DNA of 64,000 nt. It comes from JAOTZA01 sp965224065 (GTDB lineage Bacteria; Acidobacteriota; Thermoanaerobaculia; Multivoradales; JAHEKO01). Shown here piece by piece: positions 32,566 to 40,653 of this stretch; position 1 is the stretch's first letter, and each line of letters opens with the position of its first letter. Under the pieces are notes generated by a model, which saw only the letters and a list, made by a program, of their open reading frames with translations, had not been told where the DNA came from and did not search any database. Made by a program: the position numbers and the translations under genes. The DNA lies in the NCBI GenBank assembly GCA_965224065.1, contig CBDCYF010000005.1, positions 1,178,001 to 1,242,000 of the forward strand, in the 5' to 3' direction.

Positions 32566-34908
32566 CTACGGAGCCAACGGCCACACCAACGGCAGCACCA
32601 AAAGCGTCACCACGAGACACACCAGAGTCAACGGCAGCCCGACCTTGATGTAGTCGACAAAACGGTAGCCGCCCGGCCCCATGATCAGGACGTTGGCCGG
32701 GTGCGCCACCGGACTCATAAAGCTGGCCGAGGCCGCGAGCGCAACGGTCATCATCAAAGCGTGGGGTGACAACCCGAGGTCGTTTGCGGTATTGACCGCC
32801 AGCGGCGCGACCAGGATCGCGACCGCGGACGTCGGCATGATCTGCGCGGCCAGCGCCGTCAGAACGTAGAGACCCGCGATCAGTACCCTCGGCCCGAACC
32901 CGCCGATCGCACCCACGATGCTGGTGGTCACCAGCTCGGCGGCGCCGGTCTGCTGAAACGCCAGCCCGAGCGGCAGCATCCCGGCGATCAGAAAGACCGC
33001 GCGCCACTCGATCGAGCGGTAGGCCTCGTCCATGGTGAGACAACGCGTGAGCACCATCAGCACCGCGCCGGCCACCGCCGCCACATAGATCGGCGCCAAC
33101 CCCAGGATCACGCTGCCGACCACCCCGCCCATCAGCAAGGCCGAAAGAGGCGCCTTGCGGAGCGCCGGAGCCTCTTGTGCCTCCTCGGTGAGTACCAGAA
33201 AGTCGGGCTCGCTGCCGAGTAGCTTGAGCTTCTCGCGCGGACCGTGCAGCAGCAGCGCGTCTCCGAACTCCAGCGGGAAGTAGCGGAGATTTCGGTAGGC
33301 CTCACCCTGGCGCATGATCGCCATCACGTTGAATCCGAACTTTTCTCGAAAGTGGAGCTGCGGCAGGGTCTTGCCGGCGGCCGCCGAGCGCGGAGCCAGG
33401 ACCGCCTCGGCGAGACCGATCCGCTCGGACTCCAGGTCGCTTATCTCGGGAGCGGTCTCGGTGTCCACCGGTAGCTCGTGAAGCCCCTCGACCGTTCTGA
33501 GATCCTCTCGCTTTCCCTTCACCAGAAGGACGTCACCGGCCCGTAGCCTCTGGTCGGGCGATGGGATCAGTTGCTTCTCCCCATCGCGGACGATCGCCAT
33601 CACACCAAGACTGAACACATCGCCGAGCCGGCTCTCTGCGAGTGTCTTGCCGACCACCGGAGACCGGTCCGGCACCCTGACCGACATCAAACGGTCCTCG
33701 AGTCGATACTTGTCCAGATTCTCGACCGCCGAGGTCCGCAAGTCCGGGCGCTCCGCCAGTTTTTCGATCGCCCGGCGGGTGCCGTGCGCCAGCAGGACGT
33801 CCCCGGGCTCGAGCCGGGTCGTGGCGAGGTGAGTTCTGAGCGGGCGATCGGCGCGCCAGGCGGCCAGCACCAGCACACCAAAGCGCCCGCGAAAATCCAG
33901 ATCGCGCAGGTTCTTGCCCAGCAGCCGCGAGCGCTCGGTCAGCACGACCTCCGCGAACTCCACGTCCTCGGAGACCAGTTGCTCCGGCGACACGGCCCCC
34001 GGCTCGAGCGACAGGTAGGAAGGCACTCCGAGCTCGTTGACCGCGTCCTGCTGGCCCTGCACCACAATGCGGTCTCCGGGCTCAAAGCGCACCGAGGGAT
34101 CGGGGGCCAGATCGAGGCGCCCCTTGCGCTGGATTCCCATTACGTTCAGACCCAGCGCCGACCCGACGCGGCTTTCCGCCAGGCTCTTGCCGGCGAGGGG
34201 AGAGCCCTCCGGCACATCGAGCACAAAGAGCCTCTCGCTCAGGCCGTAGACCTGTTCGAGATCGACGTTCCCCCCCGCCATCTCGCGGACCGGGTTTCGC
34301 GACGGCAGCAGCCGGCGGCCGATCAGCGACATGTATGCGATCCCTGCCAGCACCACCAGACCGCCGACCGGCATGAAATCGAACATCCCAAAGGAGTCGA
34401 GGCCGCGCTCGTCCAGGGCGGCGCTGATCAGGATGTTGGGTGGCGTGCCGATCTGGGTCATCAGGCCCCCGAGGAGGCAGCTGAAAGCCAGCGGGATCAA
34501 GAGCTTCGAGGGCGCGCGGCCGGTCTGCCGCGAGATGTCCATCACCACCGGCAGCAGGAGCGCCGCCACCCCGACGTTGTTCATAAACGCCGAGAGCGTC
34601 GCCGCGGTCACCATGATCACCATGATCAGACGACCCTCGCTGTTGCCCGCGAACCGCAAGACCTGTCGGCCGAGGATGCCGGCGACACCCGTGCGGGAGA
34701 GACCGCCGCTCAGGATAAACACCGCCCAGACCGTGACCACCGCCGGGTTGCTGAACCCCGAGACCGCCTGCTGGGGTGTCAGAACCCCGGTGACCGCCAG
34801 GCTGACCAGCACCATGAGGGCCACCAAGTCGACCCGCACGAGCTCGGTGACGAACAGAAAGACGGCGATACCGAGAATCGCGAAGACCAGGCCGATCTCG
34901 ACGGTCAC
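32566..34908 (-). CDS. SLC13/DASS-type carrier with four RCK_C domains
   Basis: A 780-residue protein starting at GTG. The N-terminal half-transporter shows SNPAVVTVWAVFILSGGL, AFMNNVGVAALLLPV and LMTQIGTPPNILIS. The C-terminal half has PTSAVAILVAPLAVN and FMSPVAHPANVLIMGPGGY. Between them, about residues 215-595, lie four tandem TrkA-C/RCK_C domains, each with a VL-or-V-x-P-x-S-x2-G-K-x-L pattern and a final GD-x-L-L/V-x-G. Two such domains are usual. The family carries sodium-coupled sulfate or dicarboxylates. Its place between AzgA and XdhA suggests an organic anion such as urate or a breakdown product; this is inference. Confidence 0.85.
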   Translation of the reverse strand: MTVEIGLVFAILGIAVFLFVTELVRVDLVALMVLVSLAVTGVLTPQQAVSGFSNPAVVTVWAVFILSGGLSRTGVAGILGRQVLRFAGNSEGRLIMVIMVTAATLSAFMNNVGVAALLLPVVMDISRQTGRAPSKLLIPLAFSCLLGGLMTQIGTPPNILISAALDERGLDSFGMFDFMPVGGLVVLAGIAYMSLIGRRLLPSRNPVREMAGGNVDLEQVYGLSERLFVLDVPEGSPLAGKSLAESRVGSALGLNVMGIQRKGRLDLAPDPSVRFEPGDRIVVQGQQDAVNELGVPSYLSLEPGAVSPEQLVSEDVEFAEVVLTERSRLLGKNLRDLDFRGRFGVLVLAAWRADRPLRTHLATTRLEPGDVLLAHGTRRAIEKLAERPDLRTSAVENLDKYRLEDRLMSVRVPDRSPVVGKTLAESRLGDVFSLGVMAIVRDGEKQLIPSPDQRLRAGDVLLVKGKREDLRTVEGLHELPVDTETAPEISDLESERIGLAEAVLAPRSAAAGKTLPQLHFREKFGFNVMAIMRQGEAYRNLRYFPLEFGDALLLHGPREKLKLLGSEPDFLVLTEEAQEAPALRKAPLSALLMGGVVGSVILGLAPIYVAAVAGAVLMVLTRCLTMDEAYRSIEWRAVFLIAGMLPLGLAFQQTGAAELVTTSIVGAIGGFGPRVLIAGLYVLTALAAQIMPTSAVAILVAPLAVNTANDLGLSPHALMMTVALAASASFMSPVAHPANVLIMGPGGYRFVDYIKVGLPLTLVCLVVTLLVLPLVWPLAP

Positions 34909-34935
34909 CGTGCCGGCTCCATGGCTCCCGAGCCG

Positions 34936-36243
34936 CTAACCGCCCGTCCGGACGGCGTAAAAAACCACCAGCAACGCCGCCAGAACGTACATCAGCGGAT
35001 GGACGTCGCGCGGCCGGCCGCGCAGGACCTTGATCAGGACATAGGACACGATCCCCAGGCTGATGCCGTTGGCGATCGAATAGGTAAACGGCATGGCCGC
35101 CACGGTGAGAAATGCCGGTACCGCTTCGTCGATCTGCGACCAATCCAGATCCCGCGCCCCCTGCATCATGAGCGCGCCCACCACGATCAGGGCCGGCGCG
35201 GTGGCAAAGGCGGGCACCGAAGTAAAGAGCGGGGTCAAAAAAAGCGACAGCAAAAAGAGGCCGCCGGTAACTACAGACGTCAGCCCGGTGCGGCCACCTT
35301 CTTCGACTCCGGTGGCCGACTCGACGTAGCTGGTCACGGTGCTGGTGCCGACCGCCGCGCCGACCATCGTGCCGACCGCGTCGGCGGTAAACGCGCGGTC
35401 GGCCCGCGGCAGCTCACCCCGCTCGTCCACAAAGCCGGCCAGCCGGCCGACGCCGATCAGGGTGCCGGCGGTGTCGAAGATGTCCACAAACAAAAAGGCC
35501 AGCACTACCAGTAGGAACTTGCCGGTCAGAAAGCCGCTGAAATCGAGCGCCAGAAAGGTCTCCTGCGGCAGATGAGGCATGGTCAGCAGTTGTTCGGGTC
35601 GGGGTGTGAGCCCGGCGATCCAGCACACCAGGGTCACGCCCAGGATGCCCATCAAGATCGCCCCCCGGACCCGCCGGGCGAGCAACACCGCCATGACGAT
35701 CAGCCCGGCCAGCGCCAGCAGGGCCGTGGGGCTGCGAACGTCCCCCAGCGTGACGAGGGTCGCCGGGTGGTCCACCACCAGACCGGCGTTCTGGAAACCG
35801 ATGATCGCCAGAAAGAGACCGATGCCGCTCATGGTGGCGATCTTGATCGAGGTCGGTATGGCCCGCAGCAGTGCCGTCCGCACACCAGTGGCGGCGAGCA
35901 CCAGAAACAACACCCCTTCGACAAACACGGCGGCGAGCGCCGCCGGCCAGGGAACCCCCAACGTCCCCACTACCCCGAAGGTGAAGTACGCGTTGAGCCC
36001 CATCCCCGGCGCCAGGGCAAAGGGATAGTTGGCGTAGAGCCCCATCACCAGGGTGGCGACGGCGGCGGCGAGAGCCGTGGCCACGGCAACGTCGCTCGCC
36101 GGCAACCCGGCCTGCGACAGGATCTGTGGGTTGACAAACAGGATGTAGGACATGGTGAGAAAGGTCACCACGCCCGCCCGCACTTCCCTACCCGCGGTCG
36201 TGCCCTGAGCCTCGAGCCCAAAGAACCGGTCGATGCCGTCCAC
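34936..36243 (-). CDS. AzgA-type adenine/guanine/hypoxanthine permease
   Basis: A 435-residue permease. The chosen GTG at 36243 gives the family's normal start DGIDRFFGLEAQGTT. A longer frame to 36321 lacks family similarity and a ribosome site. Marks include REVRAGVVTFLTMSYILFVNP, GLYANYPFALAPGMGLNAYF, LFVDIFDTAGTLIGVGR and GTSTVTSYVESATGVEEGGR. It takes up purine bases with protons. It is the first gene of the long minus-strand purine run and is divergent from the YgfK-like gene. Confidence 0.92.
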   Translation of the reverse strand: MDGIDRFFGLEAQGTTAGREVRAGVVTFLTMSYILFVNPQILSQAGLPASDVAVATALAAAVATLVMGLYANYPFALAPGMGLNAYFTFGVVGTLGVPWPAALAAVFVEGVLFLVLAATGVRTALLRAIPTSIKIATMSGIGLFLAIIGFQNAGLVVDHPATLVTLGDVRSPTALLALAGLIVMAVLLARRVRGAILMGILGVTLVCWIAGLTPRPEQLLTMPHLPQETFLALDFSGFLTGKFLLVVLAFLFVDIFDTAGTLIGVGRLAGFVDERGELPRADRAFTADAVGTMVGAAVGTSTVTSYVESATGVEEGGRTGLTSVVTGGLFLLSLFLTPLFTSVPAFATAPALIVVGALMMQGARDLDWSQIDEAVPAFLTVAAMPFTYSIANGISLGIVSYVLIKVLRGRPRDVHPLMYVLAALLVVFYAVRTGG

Positions 36244-36252
36244 TTGAAATCG

Positions 36253-36258
36253 ATTATA
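36253..36258 (-). promoter_or_regulatory. Consensus -10 box of the purine operon
   Basis: A perfect TATAAT on the minus strand ends nine bases before the GTG of the permease gene. A start point about seven bases downstream would leave almost no leader. The -35 region is weak, which suggests an activator or a near-leaderless promoter. Confidence 0.55.
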
Positions 36259-36349
36259 GCTTTGTGGATCCGCGAATCCTGTTCTACGCTCGCGGTCGAC
36301 ACCCGACCGGCGGCCAGCCACAGCCGAGAAATTCAGGAAGCAAACAAGC

Positions 36350-38428
36350 GTGCCCGATCTCGTCCCCTATCCGTTTGGCGCCCTGGTCGCGCACATGTTC
36401 GACGGCCTGGAGCGGGAGCGAGAGATCTTCCATCTGCCGGAGAGGAAGTTTGTTCGGGGACACGACGATCTGGACCTGTCGGTGGACTTCCACGGCCACA
36501 CCGCGTCGAGCCCGCTGGGTCCGGCCGCCGGACCGCAGACCCAGATGGCACAGAACATCGTCCTCTCCTGGCTGGGCGGCTGCAGGATCATGGAGCTCAA
36601 AACCGTCCAGATCCTGGACGAGCTCCACATCCCGCGGCCGTGCATCGATGTCCACACCGTCGGTCTGAACGCCGAGTGGTCACAGGAGCTCAAGCTCGAA
36701 GAAGCGCTCGAGGAATACGTCAAGGGGGCAATGCTGGTGGAGATGCTGCGCGCGAGCGGCGTGCTGTCTAGCGATGGCGGCAACGGCGGCAACGGCGGCG
36801 CCTTCGATCGGGTGGTCTACGACATGAGCGTCGGCTACGACCTGCACGGGATCCAAAGCGGCCGGGTGCTCGAGTTCATCCGCCGGATGCGCGACGCCGG
36901 CGAGATCGTCGAGCGCCTGCGCCGCCAGATCCCCGACCGCTTCATGCACCTTCGGGACCTCGACTACCCCACCCGCCTCTCCGACACGATCACGCTCAGC
37001 ACATTCCACGGCTGCCCGCCGGACGAGATCGAGAAGATCATGGACTTTCTGATGCGGGACCTCGGTGTCCACTCGATCGTCAAATTCAACCCGATGCTGC
37101 TGGGGCCGGAGAAAGCGCGGCGGCTCCTCCACGACACCCTGGGCTACACCGACCTCCACATGCCCGACAGCGCCTTCGAACGCGACACTTCATGGGACGC
37201 CGCGATCGGGATCGTCGAGCGGCTGGGCGAGACTGCGGCCGAGTTGGGCGTCGGGTTCGGGGTCAAGTTCTCGAACACCATGATCGTCGAGAACACGCGC
37301 GGTTTTCTCGCCCCCGGAGTAGAAGAAGTCTACCTATCGGGCCAGCCCCTCCACATCCTGGCGATTCATCTGGTGCGCCGTTTTCGCCGGGTGTTTGGGG
37401 ACCGCTATCCGATTTCTTTCGCCGCCGGGGTCGATCGGAGGAACTTTCCCGACATGGTGGCGCTCGGCCTGGTTCCCATCACCGTGTGCACGGATCTCCT
37501 GCGCAAGGGCGGCTACGGCCGGTTGCGCGGCTACTACCGCGAGCTCGGGCGCCGCATGGGCGAGGTCGGGGCGGCCAGCATCGACGAGTTCATCCTCCGG
37601 GGATTCGGGCACGGCATCGAGGCGCTCGAGAGCCTTTCGGCAGATCCCGGTGAGCCCGCCGTCGCGCGCGCCCGGGCCGCCTTTCTCGACGGCGAAGATC
37701 TAAAGGTCGCGGCCGGCGACAAGCTCTTTGGCCGCTGGGTGTCGGCGGCCAAGATCCTGAACACCGAGAGCTATGTCGAGCGCGCCACCGCCGACCCACG
37801 CTATTCAAAGGCCGGCGCGAGTCGCGAGCCCAAGAAGATCGGCAGCCACCTGGAGCTTTTCGACTGTGTGACCTGCGATATCTGTGTCCCGGTCTGCCCC
37901 AACGACGCCAACTTCACCCTCGGGAACGAGCAGCGCGAGATTCAGGTGGTCAAGGTCGTTCCTACCGGCGACGGCTGGGGCTGGACGCGGAGCGAGCCCC
38001 TGCGGCTCGAACAGCGCCACCAGATCGGCAACTTCTTCGACTTCTGCAACGACTGCGGCAACTGTGACATTTTTTGCCCCGAAGATGGCGGCCCCTATGT
38101 GATGAAGCCACGCTTCTTCGGCCGCGAGGACACCTGGCGACAGGCACGCCATCTGGACGGCTTTTTTCTCGAACGGCGCGAGGGTACCGACCGCGTGGCC
38201 GGACGCTTTGGCGGCCGCGAGTTCCGGATGGAAACCGTGGACGGCAACGTCACTTTCTCGGGCCCGGGCTTTCGGGTCGAGTTCGGCCAAGACGAGCCGG
38301 AAAAAAGCTTCCACGGCGAGGCGGAGGGGGAGATCGATCTCACCTACTGCCACATCATGGACTATCTGCGAAGAGCGATTCTCGATTCGCCCGGGGTCAA
38401 CTACGTCGCCAGCCTGACGGAGGGATAG
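36350..38428 (+). CDS. YgfK-like iron-sulfur protein lacking the NADPH domain
   Basis: A 692-residue protein starting at GTG. Residues 1 to about 440 match the dihydroorotate-dehydrogenase-like domain of E. coli YgfK (GPAAGPQTQMAQNIV, RIMELKTVQIL, STFHGCPPDEIE, VKFNPMLLG). The C-terminus carries two [4Fe-4S] motifs, CVTCDICVPVCP and CNDCGNCDIFCP. E. coli YgfK is about 1030 residues, because a glutamate-synthase-beta-like FAD/NAD(P)H domain lies between these parts; that domain is absent here. YgfK belongs to the E. coli purine cluster and was named a putative selenate reductase subunit, though its reaction is debated. A Gly-Asn-rich stretch (SSDGGNGGNGGAF) interrupts the first domain. The YgeW-like gene follows six bases later. 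Confidence 0.82.
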   Translation: MPDLVPYPFGALVAHMFDGLEREREIFHLPERKFVRGHDDLDLSVDFHGHTASSPLGPAAGPQTQMAQNIVLSWLGGCRIMELKTVQILDELHIPRPCIDVHTVGLNAEWSQELKLEEALEEYVKGAMLVEMLRASGVLSSDGGNGGNGGAFDRVVYDMSVGYDLHGIQSGRVLEFIRRMRDAGEIVERLRRQIPDRFMHLRDLDYPTRLSDTITLSTFHGCPPDEIEKIMDFLMRDLGVHSIVKFNPMLLGPEKARRLLHDTLGYTDLHMPDSAFERDTSWDAAIGIVERLGETAAELGVGFGVKFSNTMIVENTRGFLAPGVEEVYLSGQPLHILAIHLVRRFRRVFGDRYPISFAAGVDRRNFPDMVALGLVPITVCTDLLRKGGYGRLRGYYRELGRRMGEVGAASIDEFILRGFGHGIEALESLSADPGEPAVARARAAFLDGEDLKVAAGDKLFGRWVSAAKILNTESYVERATADPRYSKAGASREPKKIGSHLELFDCVTCDICVPVCPNDANFTLGNEQREIQVVKVVPTGDGWGWTRSEPLRLEQRHQIGNFFDFCNDCGNCDIFCPEDGGPYVMKPRFFGREDTWRQARHLDGFFLERREGTDRVAGRFGGREFRMETVDGNVTFSGPGFRVEFGQDEPEKSFHGEAEGEIDLTYCHIMDYLRRAILDSPGVNYVASLTEG

Positions 38429-38434
38429 ACGCCG

Positions 38435-39577
38435 ATGGACAACCCGATCCAGAGCATCCATAAAATCGACCCCGAGGTCCAGAGCGGACTGGTAGGCCGC
38501 AGCATGTTGTTGACCAGCGAGTGGTCGGCCGCGGAGATCCAGACCCTCCTCCACGTCGCCAATACCTTTCAGGCAATGGACCGGGTCGGTGTGGCGACGC
38601 CACTCTTCCCCAACCAACTCGCCTACGCGCTCTTCTTCGACGCCTCGACCCGCACCAAGTCGAGCTGGGCCGGCGCGGCGGCGCGTCTGGGATCGCAACC
38701 GGTGATCGTCGACGGCTCGAGCACCCAGGTGAGTCATGGCGAGACCGCCGAAGAGACCGGGGCGATGCTGGGAATGAACGCCCACGCCCTGGGGATTCGT
38801 CACGATCTGATCCTGGGCGAAGGCAACGCCTTTATGCACGACGCCAAAAAGGGGATCGGCGACTACCTGGCGGCCACCGGCGACCCGCGGGTGGTCCCCA
38901 TCGTCAACCTGCAATGCGACATCGACCACCCGACCCAGACGCTGGCAGATCTCAACTGGCTGCGCGAGCGTTTTCCCGAGGGCGTGGCCGGCAAAACGGT
39001 CGCCGTGGCCTGGGCCTACTCCCCGAGCTATGCCAAGCCGCTGTCGGTGCCTCAGGGGCTCGTCAGCCTGCTGCCGCGCTTTGGGATGAACGTGCGGCTG
39101 GCACACCCTGAAGGCTACGACCTGATGCCCGAGATCCTCGAAGCGGCGGCCGCCGACGCGGGAGCTTCGGGCGGCGGCTTTGCGCGGGTCGAGACCATGG
39201 CCGAGGCCTTTGCCGGGGCCGACGTCGTCTACCCCAAGAGCTGGGGACCCTATGACCTCATGCTGGAGCGAGTCGAGGCCAACCGCGACAAAGACACCGC
39301 TCGCATGAAGGAGATCGAGGCCGAAGCCTTGAACCGCAACCTCCTCCACAAGAACTGGATCTGCGACGAGGACCTGATGGCCTCCACCCGGGACGGTTCC
39401 GGCGTCTACATGCACTGCCTGCCCGCCGACATCGGCTCCGAGGTCACCGCCGGCGTGATGGAGCGCGCCCGGGTCGATCTGGCGCGCGAAGCCAACAAAA
39501 AAGTCTACGTGATCATGGCTCTCCTGGCGGTAGCCAAGGTCCCGGATCTGCGCAAACGCCTTCGGGAACTGCTCTAA
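38435..39577 (+). CDS. YgeW-like carbamoyltransferase
   Basis: A 380-residue member of the ornithine/aspartate carbamoyltransferase family. The carbamoyl-phosphate loop is FFDASTRTKSSW, the DHPTQTLADLNWL motif is intact, and the second-substrate region is YMHCLPADIGSEV. The length and the KSSW variant fit YgeW rather than ArgF or PyrB. YgeW-type enzymes are proposed to run in reverse in purine or allantoin breakdown, releasing carbamoyl phosphate from a ureido compound. The carbamate kinase at 11 kb could then make ATP. It lies six bases after the YgfK-like gene, so the two form an operon. Confidence 0.85.
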   Translation: MDNPIQSIHKIDPEVQSGLVGRSMLLTSEWSAAEIQTLLHVANTFQAMDRVGVATPLFPNQLAYALFFDASTRTKSSWAGAAARLGSQPVIVDGSSTQVSHGETAEETGAMLGMNAHALGIRHDLILGEGNAFMHDAKKGIGDYLAATGDPRVVPIVNLQCDIDHPTQTLADLNWLRERFPEGVAGKTVAVAWAYSPSYAKPLSVPQGLVSLLPRFGMNVRLAHPEGYDLMPEILEAAAADAGASGGGFARVETMAEAFAGADVVYPKSWGPYDLMLERVEANRDKDTARMKEIEAEALNRNLLHKNWICDEDLMASTRDGSGVYMHCLPADIGSEVTAGVMERARVDLAREANKKVYVIMALLAVAKVPDLRKRLRELL

Positions 39578-39695
39578 CCTACCAATCGCGTGGCGGGCTT
39601 CAAGCGATTTTCGGCCGGCTGTCGATTTCCCGCCCCCTCATTCGACTAGATAACGAGGGGCGCAATGCCGCGCCCGGATTTCTGGAGGAAACCCT

Positions 39696-40232
39696 ATGCA
39701 TGGATTGCAAAAGCCACGAGCCCGGACGATCGTGGCACTTCTACTAGCCGTGGCGGCCGGCCTGACGGCGGCAGCCGGCCAGGCAACGGATGGCGCGAGT
39801 CCGCTCGACCGCATCAAGGTCCTGGAGGGCGATTGGGTGTCAGCCGCCGACGGTGACATGGTAAAGAAAGGAGATCTGGTTTCGTCGTATCGGGTAACCG
39901 CGGCTGGGCACGCCGTCGTCGAGACGAACTTCCCGGGAACTTCTCACGAGATGGTCACGGTCTACACCGAGGAAGATGGAGACTTGGTCCTCACCCATTA
40001 CTGCATGGCGGGGAACCAGCCCAGAATGCGGGCGACGAGTCCTTCGGACCCCCGTATCGAGTTCGCGTTCGACGGTGGTGGCAACATTGCCGACCCCGAT
40101 AAGGATCAGCACATGCACTCCGCCTGGCTCGAGATCCTCGGTCCCGACGAGATGCGCAGCCAATGGACCGAGCACGCCGACGGCAAGCCGGCGCTCGTCG
40201 TCCCCATGCACACGGTCCGCAAAACCAATTGA
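39696..40232 (+). CDS. Secreted beta-barrel-like protein, function unknown
   Basis: A 178-residue protein with a GGAGG ribosome site and a signal peptide to about residue 31 (ending TAAAGQATD). The mature part (LDRIKVLEGDWVSA, AVVETNFPGTSHEMVTVY, LTHYCMAGNQPRM) has the beta pattern of DUF1579 or lipocalin-like proteins. It is followed 13 bases later by the DGPF protein and then the ECF42 sigma gene, so the three may be one unit. A hairpin with GAGGGGCG / CGCCCCCTC arms lies just upstream, around 39632-39663. The ligand is unknown. Confidence 0.65.
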   Translation: MHGLQKPRARTIVALLLAVAAGLTAAAGQATDGASPLDRIKVLEGDWVSAADGDMVKKGDLVSSYRVTAAGHAVVETNFPGTSHEMVTVYTEEDGDLVLTHYCMAGNQPRMRATSPSDPRIEFAFDGGGNIADPDKDQHMHSAWLEILGPDEMRSQWTEHADGKPALVVPMHTVRKTN

Positions 40233-40245
40233 AAGCGAGGAGTCG

Positions 40246-40605
40246 ATGAAGTACCTGCTATTGATCTACGGTGAAGAATCCGCCTGGGCGAATCTGTCCG
40301 AGGCCGAACAGGAGAAGGTTTTCGGCGAGTACATGGCCTTCAGTCAGGGCATCAAGGACAGCGGCAGCTACGTGGGAGGCGAGGCCCTCTTGCCGACCGA
40401 AAGCGCGACGACGGTTCGGGTTCGCGACGGCAAAACCGTGACCACCGATGGGCCGTTCGCCGAGACCCGCGAACAGCTCGGCGGCTACTACATGGTCGAG
40501 GCCGAGAACCTGGACGAGGCGACCGCGATCGCCGCCCGGATTCCCGGCGCGCAGACCGGATCGGTCGAAGTGCGGCCGATCATGCCGACGCCCGAACCAG
40601 ATTAA
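40246..40605 (+). CDS. YCII-related DGPF protein
   Basis: A 119-residue protein; the ATG has GAGGAG five bases upstream. It starts with the YCII strand MKYLLLIYGEE and contains the namesake TTDGPFAETREQLGGYY motif, then a second conserved AIAARIPGAQTGSVEVRPI. DGPF proteins are nearly always encoded beside ECF42 sigma factors, as here. Their biochemical role is not settled; a ferredoxin-like fold with a conserved His/Asp pocket is known for YCII. Confidence 0.88.
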   Translation: MKYLLLIYGEESAWANLSEAEQEKVFGEYMAFSQGIKDSGSYVGGEALLPTESATTVRVRDGKTVTTDGPFAETREQLGGYYMVEAENLDEATAIAARIPGAQTGSVEVRPIMPTPEPD

Positions 40606-40653
40606 GAGGATCGAAAGGATCGGTCACGCCTGTCGGCTAGACTGCCGGCCGGC

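Noticed and set aside
37805..39415. A 536-codon minus-strand frame over the YgfK- and YgeW-like genes
   Set aside because: Both plus-strand genes show uninterrupted catalytic motifs; the minus frame has none.
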